Positions 36,243 to 43,768 of a DNA stretch of 64,000 nt are shown piece after piece. The DNA comes from Mesorhizobium sp. B2-4-3 (GTDB lineage: Bacteria; Pseudomonadota; Alphaproteobacteria; Rhizobiales; Rhizobiaceae): NCBI RefSeq assembly GCF_006442815.1, contig NZ_VFVL01000002.1, forward strand, positions 1-64,000, written 5' to 3'. The position numbers were made by a program, and so were the translations under genes. A model generated the notes under the pieces. It saw only the letters and a list, made by a program, of their open reading frames with translations, did no database searches and was not told the DNA's origin. Within the stretch, counting starts at the first letter, position 1, and each line of letters starts with the position of its first letter.

Positions 36243-36686
36243 ATGACGGGTGAAAGGCCGGAGCCGCTGCGCAACCCGGCGGATATGAGGCGGGCGCATG
36301 TGCAGAAACTCGCGCTCTGTCACATACTCGAAGGTATCGCCGACGATTTGCCGTCGCGCGTCGACCGGCTCCAGTGCCTGGCGGTGGCCGCCGACCTCTT
36401 GCCGTTGCTGCGTGAATGCCATCGCTTCGAGGAGGAGGTCGTGTTCCCCGCCTTTGCGCGGCAGACCGGCGAGGAAGACACCGTCGCGCGGCTGAAGCTC
36501 GAACATCTCGAAGACGAAAGCGCGGCGGCCGATCTCAGCGAGGCGTTGCTGGCCCACGGCCACGGGCGGCCGATCGAGAATCCCGAGGCGTTCGGCTACA
36601 TGCTGCGCGCGTTTTTCGAATCGATGCGTCGCCACATCGCCTTCGAACGCGACCATGTGCTGCCCGAGATTCTCGGCCGTCGGTAA
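36243..36686 (+). CDS. Hemerythrin-like (HHE) protein
   Basis: Soluble four-helix-bundle protein of 147 residues with a di-iron-type ligand set: H27, H60 and E64 (HRFEE), H88, and H131 with E135 (HIAFERDH). It lies 24 bp after cydX in the same direction, so it is probably the fourth gene of the FNR-controlled cyd operon. Hemerythrin-domain proteins sense or store oxygen or nitric oxide or help repair iron centres; a role in oxygen or NO handling at low oxygen is inferred. Convergent with fnrN, 11 bp apart. Confidence 0.85.
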   Translation: MTGERPEPLRNPADMRRAHVQKLALCHILEGIADDLPSRVDRLQCLAVAADLLPLLRECHRFEEEVVFPAFARQTGEEDTVARLKLEHLEDESAAADLSEALLAHGHGRPIENPEAFGYMLRAFFESMRRHIAFERDHVLPEILGRR

Positions 36687-36697
36687 AGGGATGCGGG

Positions 36698-37492
36698 TCA
36701 GTCACCGGCCCGCGCGGCCAGGCGCGCCATGTCGTCGACAATGACGTGGCGGTTGTTCTCGACGCGGATAATTTTCTCGCCGCGCAGCCGGGTGACCTGC
36801 CGGCTCACCGTTTCCACGGTGAGCCCCAGGAAATCCGCGATCTCCGCCCGCGACAGCGGCAGGTCGAAAGCCGCGCCGCGGCCTTCCAGGCCGACTGCGG
36901 GATCGATGTTGCGCGCGATCATCAAAAGAAAGCTCGCGATCTTCTCGGCGGCCGTCTTGCGGCCAAGCGCCACCATCCAGTCGCGCGCCTGGTCGAGCTC
37001 GCGCAGCTTCTGTTCGAGCAGCCGATGCTCGAGGTTGGGCTGTTCCTTCATCATGCGCTCCAGCGCCTGGCGCGGGAACGAGCACAATTCGACATTGGTC
37101 GCGGCCTCGGCGGTGAGCGTGCTCTCGCTCTGGAAGGGCCTGCCGAGGAAATCGGGAGCGAATTGCAGTCCGACGATCTGCTGGCGGCCGTCGGAAAGCG
37201 TCTTGGTCAATTTCACGACGCCCGAAAGCACATTCGAGAAACGCTCGACGCTCCTGGAATCGCCCACCAGCTCCTTGCCGGCCTCGGCCTTGTGCCGCTT
37301 CGTCGATTTGGCGAGCACCTGGAGCTGCTCGGCGTTGAGCGCTCCGCATATGCCGCGATGCCGCGCCTCGCATGAAGCGCAGAGCACCGGGACGCCTGTC
37401 GTGTGAATATCCTCGCGCACGATGGAACACCTATAGTGTTCCCGGCCCTTGGCGGCAACGCAGGGGGTGGGCGCGATAGCGTCGCAGGTCAT
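36698..37492 (-). CDS. fnrN: FnrN-type oxygen-sensing Crp/Fnr regulator
   Basis: Iron-sulfur Fnr-type activator of 264 residues from ATG 37492. The cluster ligands are the N-terminal C38-x2-C41-x7-C49 (CASCEARHRGIC) plus C137 in VELCSF, as in FnrN of rhizobia. The cyclic-nucleotide-like barrel is followed by helix-turn-helix LSRAEIADFLGLTVETVSRQVTRLR, whose E/SR contacts read TTGAT half-sites. It should activate cydABX, and perhaps cydDC, through the box at 33261. The start is uncertain: the frame extends upstream without a stop, and a perfect palindrome lies at codons 17-23. Confidence 0.9.
   Translation of the reverse strand: MTCDAIAPTPCVAAKGREHYRCSIVREDIHTTGVPVLCASCEARHRGICGALNAEQLQVLAKSTKRHKAEAGKELVGDSRSVERFSNVLSGVVKLTKTLSDGRQQIVGLQFAPDFLGRPFQSESTLTAEAATNVELCSFPRQALERMMKEQPNLEHRLLEQKLRELDQARDWMVALGRKTAAEKIASFLLMIARNIDPAVGLEGRGAAFDLPLSRAEIADFLGLTVETVSRQVTRLRGEKIIRVENNRHVIVDDMARLAARAGD
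37424..37442. promoter_or_regulatory. Perfect palindrome inside the fnrN start region
   Basis: GGAACAC-CTATA-GTGTTCC has 7-bp perfect arms. It lies within the annotated N-terminus of fnrN, 126 bp from nasT. It could be an operator if fnrN actually starts downstream, or simply coding sequence. No regulator is assigned. Confidence 0.3.
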
Positions 37493-37530
37493 GCCTTGAG
37501 GGCGGTTGCAATCCATTCCGGTCGATTGCC

Positions 37531-37561
37531 GCATTGCACAATCCCGCCCGGCCTGCACAAT
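37531..37561 (+). promoter_or_regulatory. Repeated TGCACAAT motif before nasT
   Basis: TGCACAAT occurs at 37535-37542 and 37554-37561, 19 bp apart. The first copy lies within GCATTGCACAA (37531-37541), which recurs exactly at 39421-39431 ahead of the nas leader. A shared regulator site is possible; no named consensus is matched. Confidence 0.35.
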
Positions 37562-37567
37562 AGGCGC

Positions 37568-38170
37568 ATGTCCGCCGGTTCGTTGACCATCCTTGTTATC
37601 GACGAGAACCGCATCCGTGCCTCGATCATCGAGGCCGGACTGCGGGATGCCGGCCATCGCCATGTCACGGTGATCCATGATGTGGCCGGCATCGCCCGGC
37701 GCATCGCCGAGATCGAGCCGGACGTCATCGTCATCGACCTCGAAAACCCCAACCGCGACATGCTGGAGAACATGTTCCAGCTTTCGCGCGCGGTGAAGCG
37801 GCCGATCGCCATGTTCGTCGACCGCTCGGATCAGGCTTCGATCGAAGCGGCCGTCGACGCCGGCGTGTCGGCCTATGTGGTCGACGGGCTGAAAAAAGAA
37901 CGCATCAAGCCGATCCTCGACATGGCGATCAGCCGCTTCAACGCCTTCTCGCGCATGGCGCGTGAACTGGAGGAAGCGCGCAGCGAGCTGGAGAACCGCA
38001 AGGTCATCGACCGCGCCAAGGGCATATTGATGAAGTCGCGGGGCCTAAGCGAGGAGGCGGCTTATGCGCTCTTACGCAAGACCGCGATGAACCAGAATCG
38101 CAAGATCGCCGACATCGCCCAGAGCCTGGTGACGGCTGCGGGCTTGCTGGGGCCTCTGGAGGGCGAATGA
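37568..38170 (+). CDS. nasT: Nitrate-responsive antitermination regulator NasT (ANTAR)
   Basis: RNA-binding regulator of 200 residues. The N-terminal receiver-like domain (LTILVIDENRIRASIIEAGL, DVIVIDLENPN) is followed by a C-terminal ANTAR domain (ELENRKVIDRAKGILMKSRGLSEEAAYALLRKTAMNQNRKIADIA). ANTAR proteins bind paired hairpins with six-base loops and prevent termination in nitrogen-assimilation leaders. Its stop overlaps the nasS start by 4 bp. The ATG at 37568 is preceded by a modest TAGGCG site. The likely target, 1.4 kb downstream at 39602-39697, is described separately. Divergent from fnrN. Confidence 0.93.
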   Translation: MSAGSLTILVIDENRIRASIIEAGLRDAGHRHVTVIHDVAGIARRIAEIEPDVIVIDLENPNRDMLENMFQLSRAVKRPIAMFVDRSDQASIEAAVDAGVSAYVVDGLKKERIKPILDMAISRFNAFSRMARELEEARSELENRKVIDRAKGILMKSRGLSEEAAYALLRKTAMNQNRKIADIAQSLVTAAGLLGPLEGE

Positions 38171-39399
38171 GCATGTCGGTCGCGCATCAGATCACCGCCG
38201 GCTTCATGCCGCTTTTCGACAGCGCCGTCCTGGTCGCAGCCGGCGAGATGGGCTTTGCCGCGCGCGAGGGCATCGAGCTCAAGCTGCATCGCGAGACCTC
38301 CTGGGCCAACATCCGCGACCGCATCGCCATCGGCCATTTCGACGTCGCGCATATGCTGGGGCCGATGCCGCTCGCCTGCAGCCTTGGCCTCACGCCGCTT
38401 GCCTCGGAGACCATCGTGCCGTTCTCGCTCGGCCTAGGCGGCAACTGCGTCACGGTTTCCAATGCGGTGTGGCAAGGCATGGCGGCGCATGGCGCCGCAC
38501 CTGACCTCGATCCCGCCCGCGCCGGGGCGGCGCTCGGCGCGCTGATCCGCGAGCGGACGGGCGCCGTTCGCGAACCGCTGCGTTTTGCCGTCGTGCATCC
38601 GCATTCCGGGCACAATTATGAGCTGCGCTACTGGCTCGCCGCCTGCGGCGTCGATCCCGACCGCGATATCGAGATCGTCATCGTGCCGCCGCCCTTCATG
38701 GCAGACGCATTGGCCGCCGGCCGGATCGACGGCTACTGCGTCGGCGAACCCTGGAACAGCGCCGCCGTCGCGGCAGGCACCGGCCGCATCGTCACCGTCA
38801 AGGCGCTGCTGTGGCGCAACAGCCCGGAAAAGGTGATCGGGGTGCGCAAGATGTGGGCCGAAGAGAACCCGGACGCGCTGGCGGCGCTGCTGAGGGCGCT
38901 GCATCATTCCGCCCGCTGGTGTCAGGATCCGGCGAACCGCGGCGAACTGGCCGCGCTGATGGCCAGGCCCGCCTTCCTCGGCCAGCCGGAGGCGATCCAG
39001 ATGCCGGTCCTGACCGGCCAGCTTCAACTCGGTGGCGGGGTGGAGCGGCGTGTCGAGGATTTCTTCCTGCCCTTCGACAAGGCGGCGAATTTCCCCTGGA
39101 AGAGCCATGCGCTGTGGTTCTACACGCAGATGGTGCGCTGGGGCCAGTTGCCGCATACGCCGCAAAATCTTGCCATCGCCCGCGACTGCTATCGGCCCGA
39201 CCTCTACCGCTCGGCGCTGAAGCCGCTCGGTGTGGCGCTGCCCGGCGCCAATGCCAAGGTCGAGGGCGCATTGAAGGTCGCGACGCCGGTCGGGTCCGCA
39301 GGGGCGAGCCTCGTGCTTGGTCCTGATGGATTCTTCGACGGCCAGATCTTCGACCCGGACCGGATTGACGCCTATATCGACGGCCAGCGGCGCGCCTGA
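38167..39399 (+). CDS. nasS: Cytoplasmic nitrate sensor NasS
   Basis: A 410-residue relative of the nitrate-binding protein NrtA/CmpA, but with no signal peptide: it begins MSMSVAHQITAGFMPLFDSA, directly with the ligand-binding fold. Further family motifs: GHFDVAHMLGPMPLA, NSAAVAAGTGR and FPWKSHALWFYTQMVRWGQ. In the NasS-NasT system NasS holds NasT inactive and releases it when nitrate or nitrite binds. The overlap with nasT (ATGA) supports one complex made at fixed ratio. Confidence 0.92.
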   Translation: MSMSVAHQITAGFMPLFDSAVLVAAGEMGFAAREGIELKLHRETSWANIRDRIAIGHFDVAHMLGPMPLACSLGLTPLASETIVPFSLGLGGNCVTVSNAVWQGMAAHGAAPDLDPARAGAALGALIRERTGAVREPLRFAVVHPHSGHNYELRYWLAACGVDPDRDIEIVIVPPPFMADALAAGRIDGYCVGEPWNSAAVAAGTGRIVTVKALLWRNSPEKVIGVRKMWAEENPDALAALLRALHHSARWCQDPANRGELAALMARPAFLGQPEAIQMPVLTGQLQLGGGVERRVEDFFLPFDKAANFPWKSHALWFYTQMVRWGQLPHTPQNLAIARDCYRPDLYRSALKPLGVALPGANAKVEGALKVATPVGSAGASLVLGPDGFFDGQIFDPDRIDAYIDGQRRA

Positions 39400-39416
39400 T
39401 CATTTGCGCGCCATTC

Positions 39417-39431
39417 TTGTGCATTGCACAA
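39417..39431. promoter_or_regulatory. Palindrome upstream of the nas promoter
   Basis: TTGTGCA-T-TGCACAA is a perfect 7-bp inverted repeat about 120 bp upstream of the sigma-54-type promoter, where an enhancer-bound activator could sit. It differs from the NtrC consensus in spacing. Confidence 0.4.
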
Positions 39432-39550
39432 AATTTATGCGCAATGCCTGCGCCATTGATCAATGTTTGACCTCGCTCCCGATCGGCCCAACCAGCGCCT
39501 GATTCGCGGATCGCCTTGATTTTCCTTGAATTTCTCTTTCGACGCAAAAC

Positions 39551-39565
39551 TGGCACGCTTCGTGC
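39551..39565 (+). promoter_or_regulatory. Sigma-54-type promoter of the nas operon
   Basis: TGGCACG-CTTC-GTGC matches the RpoN consensus TGGCACG-N4-TTGC at every position but one, with GG at 39552-39553 and GC at 39564-39565 at the required 10-bp spacing. Transcription would begin near 39577, about 25 nt before the first leader hairpin. This implies nitrogen-limitation control through NtrC. Confidence 0.75.
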
Positions 39566-39601
39566 TTTGGAATAACCAAGCCCCTCGCGGGCAATAGAAC
39601 A

Positions 39602-39636
39602 GGCGTCCAATGGCGGGCGCCCCAGGCAAAGCTGCC
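39602..39636 (+). ncRNA. ANTAR-target double hairpin in the nas leader
   Basis: Hairpin P1: stem GGCGTCC (39602-39608) pairs with GGGCGCC (39615-39621) around the hexaloop AATGGC. Hairpin P2: GGC (39625-39627) pairs with GCC (39634-39636) around the hexaloop AAAGCT. Both loops have A at position 1 and G at position 4, the defining bases for ANTAR recognition. P2's stem is short (3 bp). Binding of NasT is expected to hold P2 formed. Confidence 0.75.
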
Positions 39637-39697
39637 GCTCAGGTCGATACGCGATCCCGGATGTACGGACGCGCGAGGCCTGGACGGCGGCTTTTTT
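39631..39697 (+). terminator. Regulated terminator of the nas leader
   Basis: GCTGCCGCTCAGGTC (39631-39645) pairs with GGCCTGGACGGCGGC (39677-39691) over 15 positions with one mismatch and a few G-U pairs, followed by six T (39692-39697). Its 5' arm uses the last three loop bases and the whole 3' stem of hairpin P2, so the terminator and P2 cannot form together. This is a typical antitermination switch. Confidence 0.8.
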
Positions 39698-39763
39698 CGT
39701 TTTTGGAGACCCGACCACGCAAATCGATGGTGCCGATCCAGCCGGCGCCGAGCGGAGACGACG

Positions 39764-39940
39764 ATGACGAAACGGATCGCAAGAACAATGCTCAAGGATT
39801 TCACCCGTCGCGATTTCCTGGTGAGCAGCGCGCTGACCGCGGCGCTCTTCACGGCCGCGCTCCTGCTGTTTCCCGCCAATCACGAAACCGAAGGCAAAAG
39901 CCCGCAAGTGATCGCGCAAGTCCCGGGCTCGCCCCGCTGA
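39764..39940 (+). CDS. 58-residue Tat-signal-like small ORF in the nas leader operon
   Basis: A complete 58-codon frame starting MTKRIARTMLKDFTRRDFLV with GGAG upstream. The twin-arginine motif TRRDFLVSSALTAALFTAALLLF resembles the N-terminus of Tat-exported nitrate-binding proteins, but the frame ends after a short polar tail (QVIAQVPGSPR). It lies after the leader terminator and 62 bp before narK. It may be a small exported or membrane peptide, or the remnant of a lost nrtA binding-protein gene whose transport role narK has taken over. Coding use looks normal. Confidence 0.6.
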   Translation: MTKRIARTMLKDFTRRDFLVSSALTAALFTAALLLFPANHETEGKSPQVIAQVPGSPR

Positions 39941-40002
39941 TACCGCGCCTCTGATCGACACAACATGAGCGGCGCCTCCCACGCCGCAAACCGGAGCCCA
40001 AG

Positions 40003-41301
40003 ATGACCGCAAATCTCCCAGCCGCGCCCAGCCAGGACAGTGCTTCCCGGCAGGCGCTCGTGATGTCCACCATCGCCTTCACCGTGTGCTTTGCGGTGTG
40101 GACGATCTTTTCCATCATCGGCGTGCGCATCAAGCAGGAGCTTGGGCTCAACGAGACCGAGTTCGGCCTGCTCGTCGGCACGCCGATCCTGACGGGCTCG
40201 CTCGTGCGCATGGTGCTCGGCGTCTGGACCGACCGCTATGGCGGCCGCCTGGTCTACACGGCGACCATGCTCGCCGCGGCAATCGCGACCTTCCTGCTCG
40301 CTTTCGCGCACACCTACGGTCAGATGCTACTGGCGGCGCTCGGCGTCGGGCTCGCCGGCGGCTCCTTCGCCGTCGGCGTCGCCTATGTCTCGCGCTTCTT
40401 CCCGGCCGGAAAACAAGGCACGGCGCTCGGCATCTTCGGTGTCGGCAATGTCGGCGCCGCGGTCACCAAGTTCCTGGCGCCGTTCGTGCTGTTGTCCTGG
40501 GGCTGGCAATCGGTGGCGCTGATCTGGGCGGCGGCGCTGGTGGTCATGGCCGTCGTCTTCTGGTTCACCACCGACGACGATCCGGTCATCCGCGAGCGCC
40601 GCGCCGGCAAGGCGGCGCCGGTACGAAGCTTCTGGCAGGAATTCGCGCCGCTGAAGAACCTGCGGGTCTGGCGCTTCGCCTTCTACTACTTCTTCGCCTT
40701 CGGCGCGTTCGTGGCGCTGTCGCTCTGGCTGCCGCGCTACCTGATCGGCGTCTACGGCTTCGGCATCGCTACCGCCGGCATGATCGGCGCCGCCTATTCG
40801 ATCCCCGCCAGCATCTTCCGCGCCTATGGCGGCGTGCTTTCCGACCGCATCGGCGCCCGCACCGTGCTCTACTGGACCTTCAGCGTCTGTGCCGTCGCGA
40901 CACTCGTTCTGTCTCTCCCCTCGGCAGACTATGTCGTGCGCGGCATCAGCGGGCCGATCCCGTTCCACTTCGAGATCGGCCCGCTCGCCTTCATCGGCGT
41001 CGCCTGCGTGCTCGGCTTCTTCATGAGCCTCGGCAAGGCGGCCGTCTACAAGCACATCCCCGTCTATTATCCGCAGAGCGTCGGCGCGGTCGGCGGCGTC
41101 GTCGGCATGATCGGCGGGCTCGGCGGCTTCATCCTGCCGATCGCCTTCGGCGCGCTGAACGACCTCACCGGGGTGTGGTCGAGCTGCTTCATGCTGCTCT
41201 TCGTCATCGTCGTCTCCTGCATGGTCTGGATGCACGTCACCATCCGCCGGATGGGGCGCGCCGCCGTCGACAACGCCTCCCTTTCCTATGCCGCCGAATA
41301 G
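40003..41301 (+). CDS. narK: NarK-type nitrate/nitrite transporter (MFS)
   Basis: Major facilitator of 432 residues with twelve predicted membrane helices. Motifs: the MFS loop LGVWTDRYGGR, GGSFAVGVAYVSRFFPAGKQGTALGIFG and a second nitrate-signature region GGVVGMIGGLGGFILPIAFG. It imports nitrate for assimilation. GGAG precedes the ATG. It ends 16 bp before nirB, so narK-nirB-nirD-nasA form one operon behind the NasT-controlled leader. Confidence 0.94.
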   Translation: MTANLPAAPSQDSASRQALVMSTIAFTVCFAVWTIFSIIGVRIKQELGLNETEFGLLVGTPILTGSLVRMVLGVWTDRYGGRLVYTATMLAAAIATFLLAFAHTYGQMLLAALGVGLAGGSFAVGVAYVSRFFPAGKQGTALGIFGVGNVGAAVTKFLAPFVLLSWGWQSVALIWAAALVVMAVVFWFTTDDDPVIRERRAGKAAPVRSFWQEFAPLKNLRVWRFAFYYFFAFGAFVALSLWLPRYLIGVYGFGIATAGMIGAAYSIPASIFRAYGGVLSDRIGARTVLYWTFSVCAVATLVLSLPSADYVVRGISGPIPFHFEIGPLAFIGVACVLGFFMSLGKAAVYKHIPVYYPQSVGAVGGVVGMIGGLGGFILPIAFGALNDLTGVWSSCFMLLFVIVVSCMVWMHVTIRRMGRAAVDNASLSYAAE

Positions 41302-41317
41302 ATCGGAGCAGAGCGAC

Positions 41318-43768
41318 ATGAGCGAAAAACTCGTCATCATCGGCAATGGCATGGCGCCGGGCAGGATGCTCGAGCACCTGCTGGAGGCCGCGCCCGACCG
41401 TTACGCCGTCACCATCTTCAACGCCGAGCCGCGCGTGAACTACGACCGCATCATGCTCTCGCCGGTGCTTTCGGGCGAGAAGGCGTTCGAGGAGATCGTC
41501 ATCCATGGCGACGGCTGGTACATCAAGCACGGCATCACCCTCTACAAGGGCCACCGGATCGTCGCCATCGACAGGGAGGCCAAGACCGTCACCTCGGACC
41601 ACGGCGTCACCGAGAGCTATGACAGGCTGGTCATTGCTACCGGCTCGGTTCCCTTCATCATTCCGGTTCCGGGCAAGGAATTGCCCGGCGTGCTCAGCTA
41701 TCGCGATCTCGACGACGTCAACGCCATGCTGCTTGCCGCGCAGTCGCGCGCCAAGGCGGTCGTCATCGGCGGCGGCCTGCTCGGTCTCGAAGCCGCGGCC
41801 GGCTTGAAGGAGCGCGGCATGGACGTCACCGTGCTGCATGTCATGCCGACGCTGATGGAGCGCCAGCTCGACCCGGCCGCCGGCTATCTGCTGCAGAAGG
41901 CCGTCGAGGCGCGCGGCATCAAGGTCGTGACCAAGGCCAACACCAAGGCCATTCTCGGCAACGGCAAGGTCGAGGGTGTCGAGCTCATGGACGGCACGGT
42001 CATTCCGGCGACGCTGGTCGTGATGGCGGTCGGCATCCGGCCCAGCACCACGCTCGCCAAGGAGGCCGGGCTCGAGGTCAATCGCGGCATCGTCGTCGAC
42101 GACCGCATGCGGACTTCCGATCCCGCCATCATGGCGCTCGGCGAATGCGCCGAGGTCGGTGGCCACGTCTACGGACTGGTCGCGCCTCTCTACGAGATGG
42201 CACGGGTGGCGGCAGCCAAACTGACGGACAGTGAGGACAGGCGCTTCGTCCATTCCGACACGCCGACCAAGCTCAAGGTCACCGGCATCGACCTCTATTC
42301 GCTTGGCGACTTCGCCGACGGCGATGACCGCGAGGAGATCATCCTGCGCGACGCGTCGGCCGGCGTCTACAAGCGCGTCGTGCTGCAGGACAACCGCATC
42401 ATCGGCACCGTGTTGTTCGGCGAGACGGGCGACGGCGCCTGGTTCAACGACCTCAAGAAGAAGGCGACCGATATCTCTGAGATGCGCGACACGCTGATCT
42501 TCGGCCAAGCGTTCCAGGGGGGCGCTTCCTCGGACCCTTTGGCGGCCGTTGCGGCACTGGCGGATGATGCGGAAATCTGCGGCTGCAACGGCGTCTGCAA
42601 GGGCAAGATCACCGGCGCGATCACCGGCAAGGGGCTGACCGGCCTCGACGACGTGCGCGCCCACACCAAGGCCTCGGCCTCCTGCGGCTCATGCACGGGT
42701 CTCGTCGAGCAGCTGCTGAAGCTCACGCTGGGCGAGGCCTACAATCCGGCGGCGGTGCAGCCCATGTGCGGCTGCACGAGCCTCGGCCATGACGACGTGC
42801 GGCGCATGATCAAGGCAAAGGGCCTGAAGACGATCCCCGCCGTCATGCAGGAGCTCGAATGGAAGACCTCCTGTGGCTGCGCCAAGTGCCGGCCGGCGCT
42901 CAACTACTATCTCGTCTGCGACTGGCCGGACCAATATGCCGACGACTACCAGTCGCGTTTCATCAACGAACGCGTGCACGCCAACATCCAGAAGGATGGC
43001 ACCTATTCGGTGGTGCCGCGCATGTGGGGCGGGGTGACCAGCGCCGGCGAATTGCGCGCCATCGCCGACGTGGTCGACAAGTTCGATATTCCGATGGTCA
43101 AGGTGACGGGCGGCCAGCGCATTGACATGCTTGGCATCCGCAAGGAAGACCTGCCGGCGGTCTGGGCCGATCTCGGCAAGGCGGGCTTCGTCTCCGGCCA
43201 TGCCTATGCCAAGGGCCTGCGCACGGTGAAGACCTGCGTCGGCTCGGACTGGTGCCGCTTCGGCACGCAGGATTCGACCGGCCTCGGCATCCGTATCGAG
43301 AAGTTCATGTGGGGCTCCTGGACGCCGGCCAAGGTGAAGATGGCGGTATCGGGGTGCCCGCGCAACTGCGCGGAGGCGACCTGCAAGGATGTCGGCGTGG
43401 TCTGCGTCGACTCTGGCTACGAGATCCATTTCGCCGGGGCCGCCGGCCTCGACATCAAGGGCACGGAAGTGCTGGGTCTCGTGAAGACCGAGGACGAGGC
43501 GCTGGAGGTAATCGTGGCTCTCGTCCAGATGTACCGCGAGCAGGCCCGTTATCTGGAGCGCATCTACAAATGGGCCAAGCGCATCGGCACGGCCGAGATC
43601 AAGAAGCAGATCCTGGACGATGCCGAGCGCCGCAGGACGCTCTTCGACCGCTTCGTCCTCAGCCAAAAATTCGCGCAGGTAGACCCGTGGTCGGAGCGCG
43701 TCTCCGGCAAGGACAAGCACGAGTTCCGGCCGATGGCGTCGGTCGGGTTCGCGGAGGCGGCGGAGTGA
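41318..43768 (+). CDS. nirB: Assimilatory NAD(P)H-nitrite reductase large subunit
   Basis: Flavin/sirohaem enzyme of 816 residues reducing nitrite to ammonium. Domains: N-terminal FAD/NAD(P)H disulfide-reductase-like part (VIIGNGMAPGRMLEHL; VVIGGGLLGLEAAAGL), BFD-type [2Fe-2S] region with CGCNGVCKGKI and CGSCTGLVEQLL, a further Cys-rich stretch SCGCAKC, and the C-terminal sirohaem-[4Fe-4S] site TCVGSDWC (C-x5-C) with GCPRNC (C-x3-C). ATG 41318 has CGGAGC upstream. The stop overlaps the nirD GTG start. Full length. Confidence 0.97.
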   Translation: MSEKLVIIGNGMAPGRMLEHLLEAAPDRYAVTIFNAEPRVNYDRIMLSPVLSGEKAFEEIVIHGDGWYIKHGITLYKGHRIVAIDREAKTVTSDHGVTESYDRLVIATGSVPFIIPVPGKELPGVLSYRDLDDVNAMLLAAQSRAKAVVIGGGLLGLEAAAGLKERGMDVTVLHVMPTLMERQLDPAAGYLLQKAVEARGIKVVTKANTKAILGNGKVEGVELMDGTVIPATLVVMAVGIRPSTTLAKEAGLEVNRGIVVDDRMRTSDPAIMALGECAEVGGHVYGLVAPLYEMARVAAAKLTDSEDRRFVHSDTPTKLKVTGIDLYSLGDFADGDDREEIILRDASAGVYKRVVLQDNRIIGTVLFGETGDGAWFNDLKKKATDISEMRDTLIFGQAFQGGASSDPLAAVAALADDAEICGCNGVCKGKITGAITGKGLTGLDDVRAHTKASASCGSCTGLVEQLLKLTLGEAYNPAAVQPMCGCTSLGHDDVRRMIKAKGLKTIPAVMQELEWKTSCGCAKCRPALNYYLVCDWPDQYADDYQSRFINERVHANIQKDGTYSVVPRMWGGVTSAGELRAIADVVDKFDIPMVKVTGGQRIDMLGIRKEDLPAVWADLGKAGFVSGHAYAKGLRTVKTCVGSDWCRFGTQDSTGLGIRIEKFMWGSWTPAKVKMAVSGCPRNCAEATCKDVGVVCVDSGYEIHFAGAAGLDIKGTEVLGLVKTEDEALEVIVALVQMYREQARYLERIYKWAKRIGTAEIKKQILDDAERRRTLFDRFVLSQKFAQVDPWSERVSGKDKHEFRPMASVGFAEAAE

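Noticed and set aside
39424..39442. TGCAC-N9-GCGCA upstream of the nas promoter as an NtrC site
   Set aside because: The spacer is two bases longer than in known NtrC sites and the right arm is imperfect; kept only as a generic palindrome observation.
39455..39464. ATTGATCAAT upstream of the nas promoter as an FNR box
   Set aside because: The half-sites abut without the four-base spacer required by FNR-type regulators.
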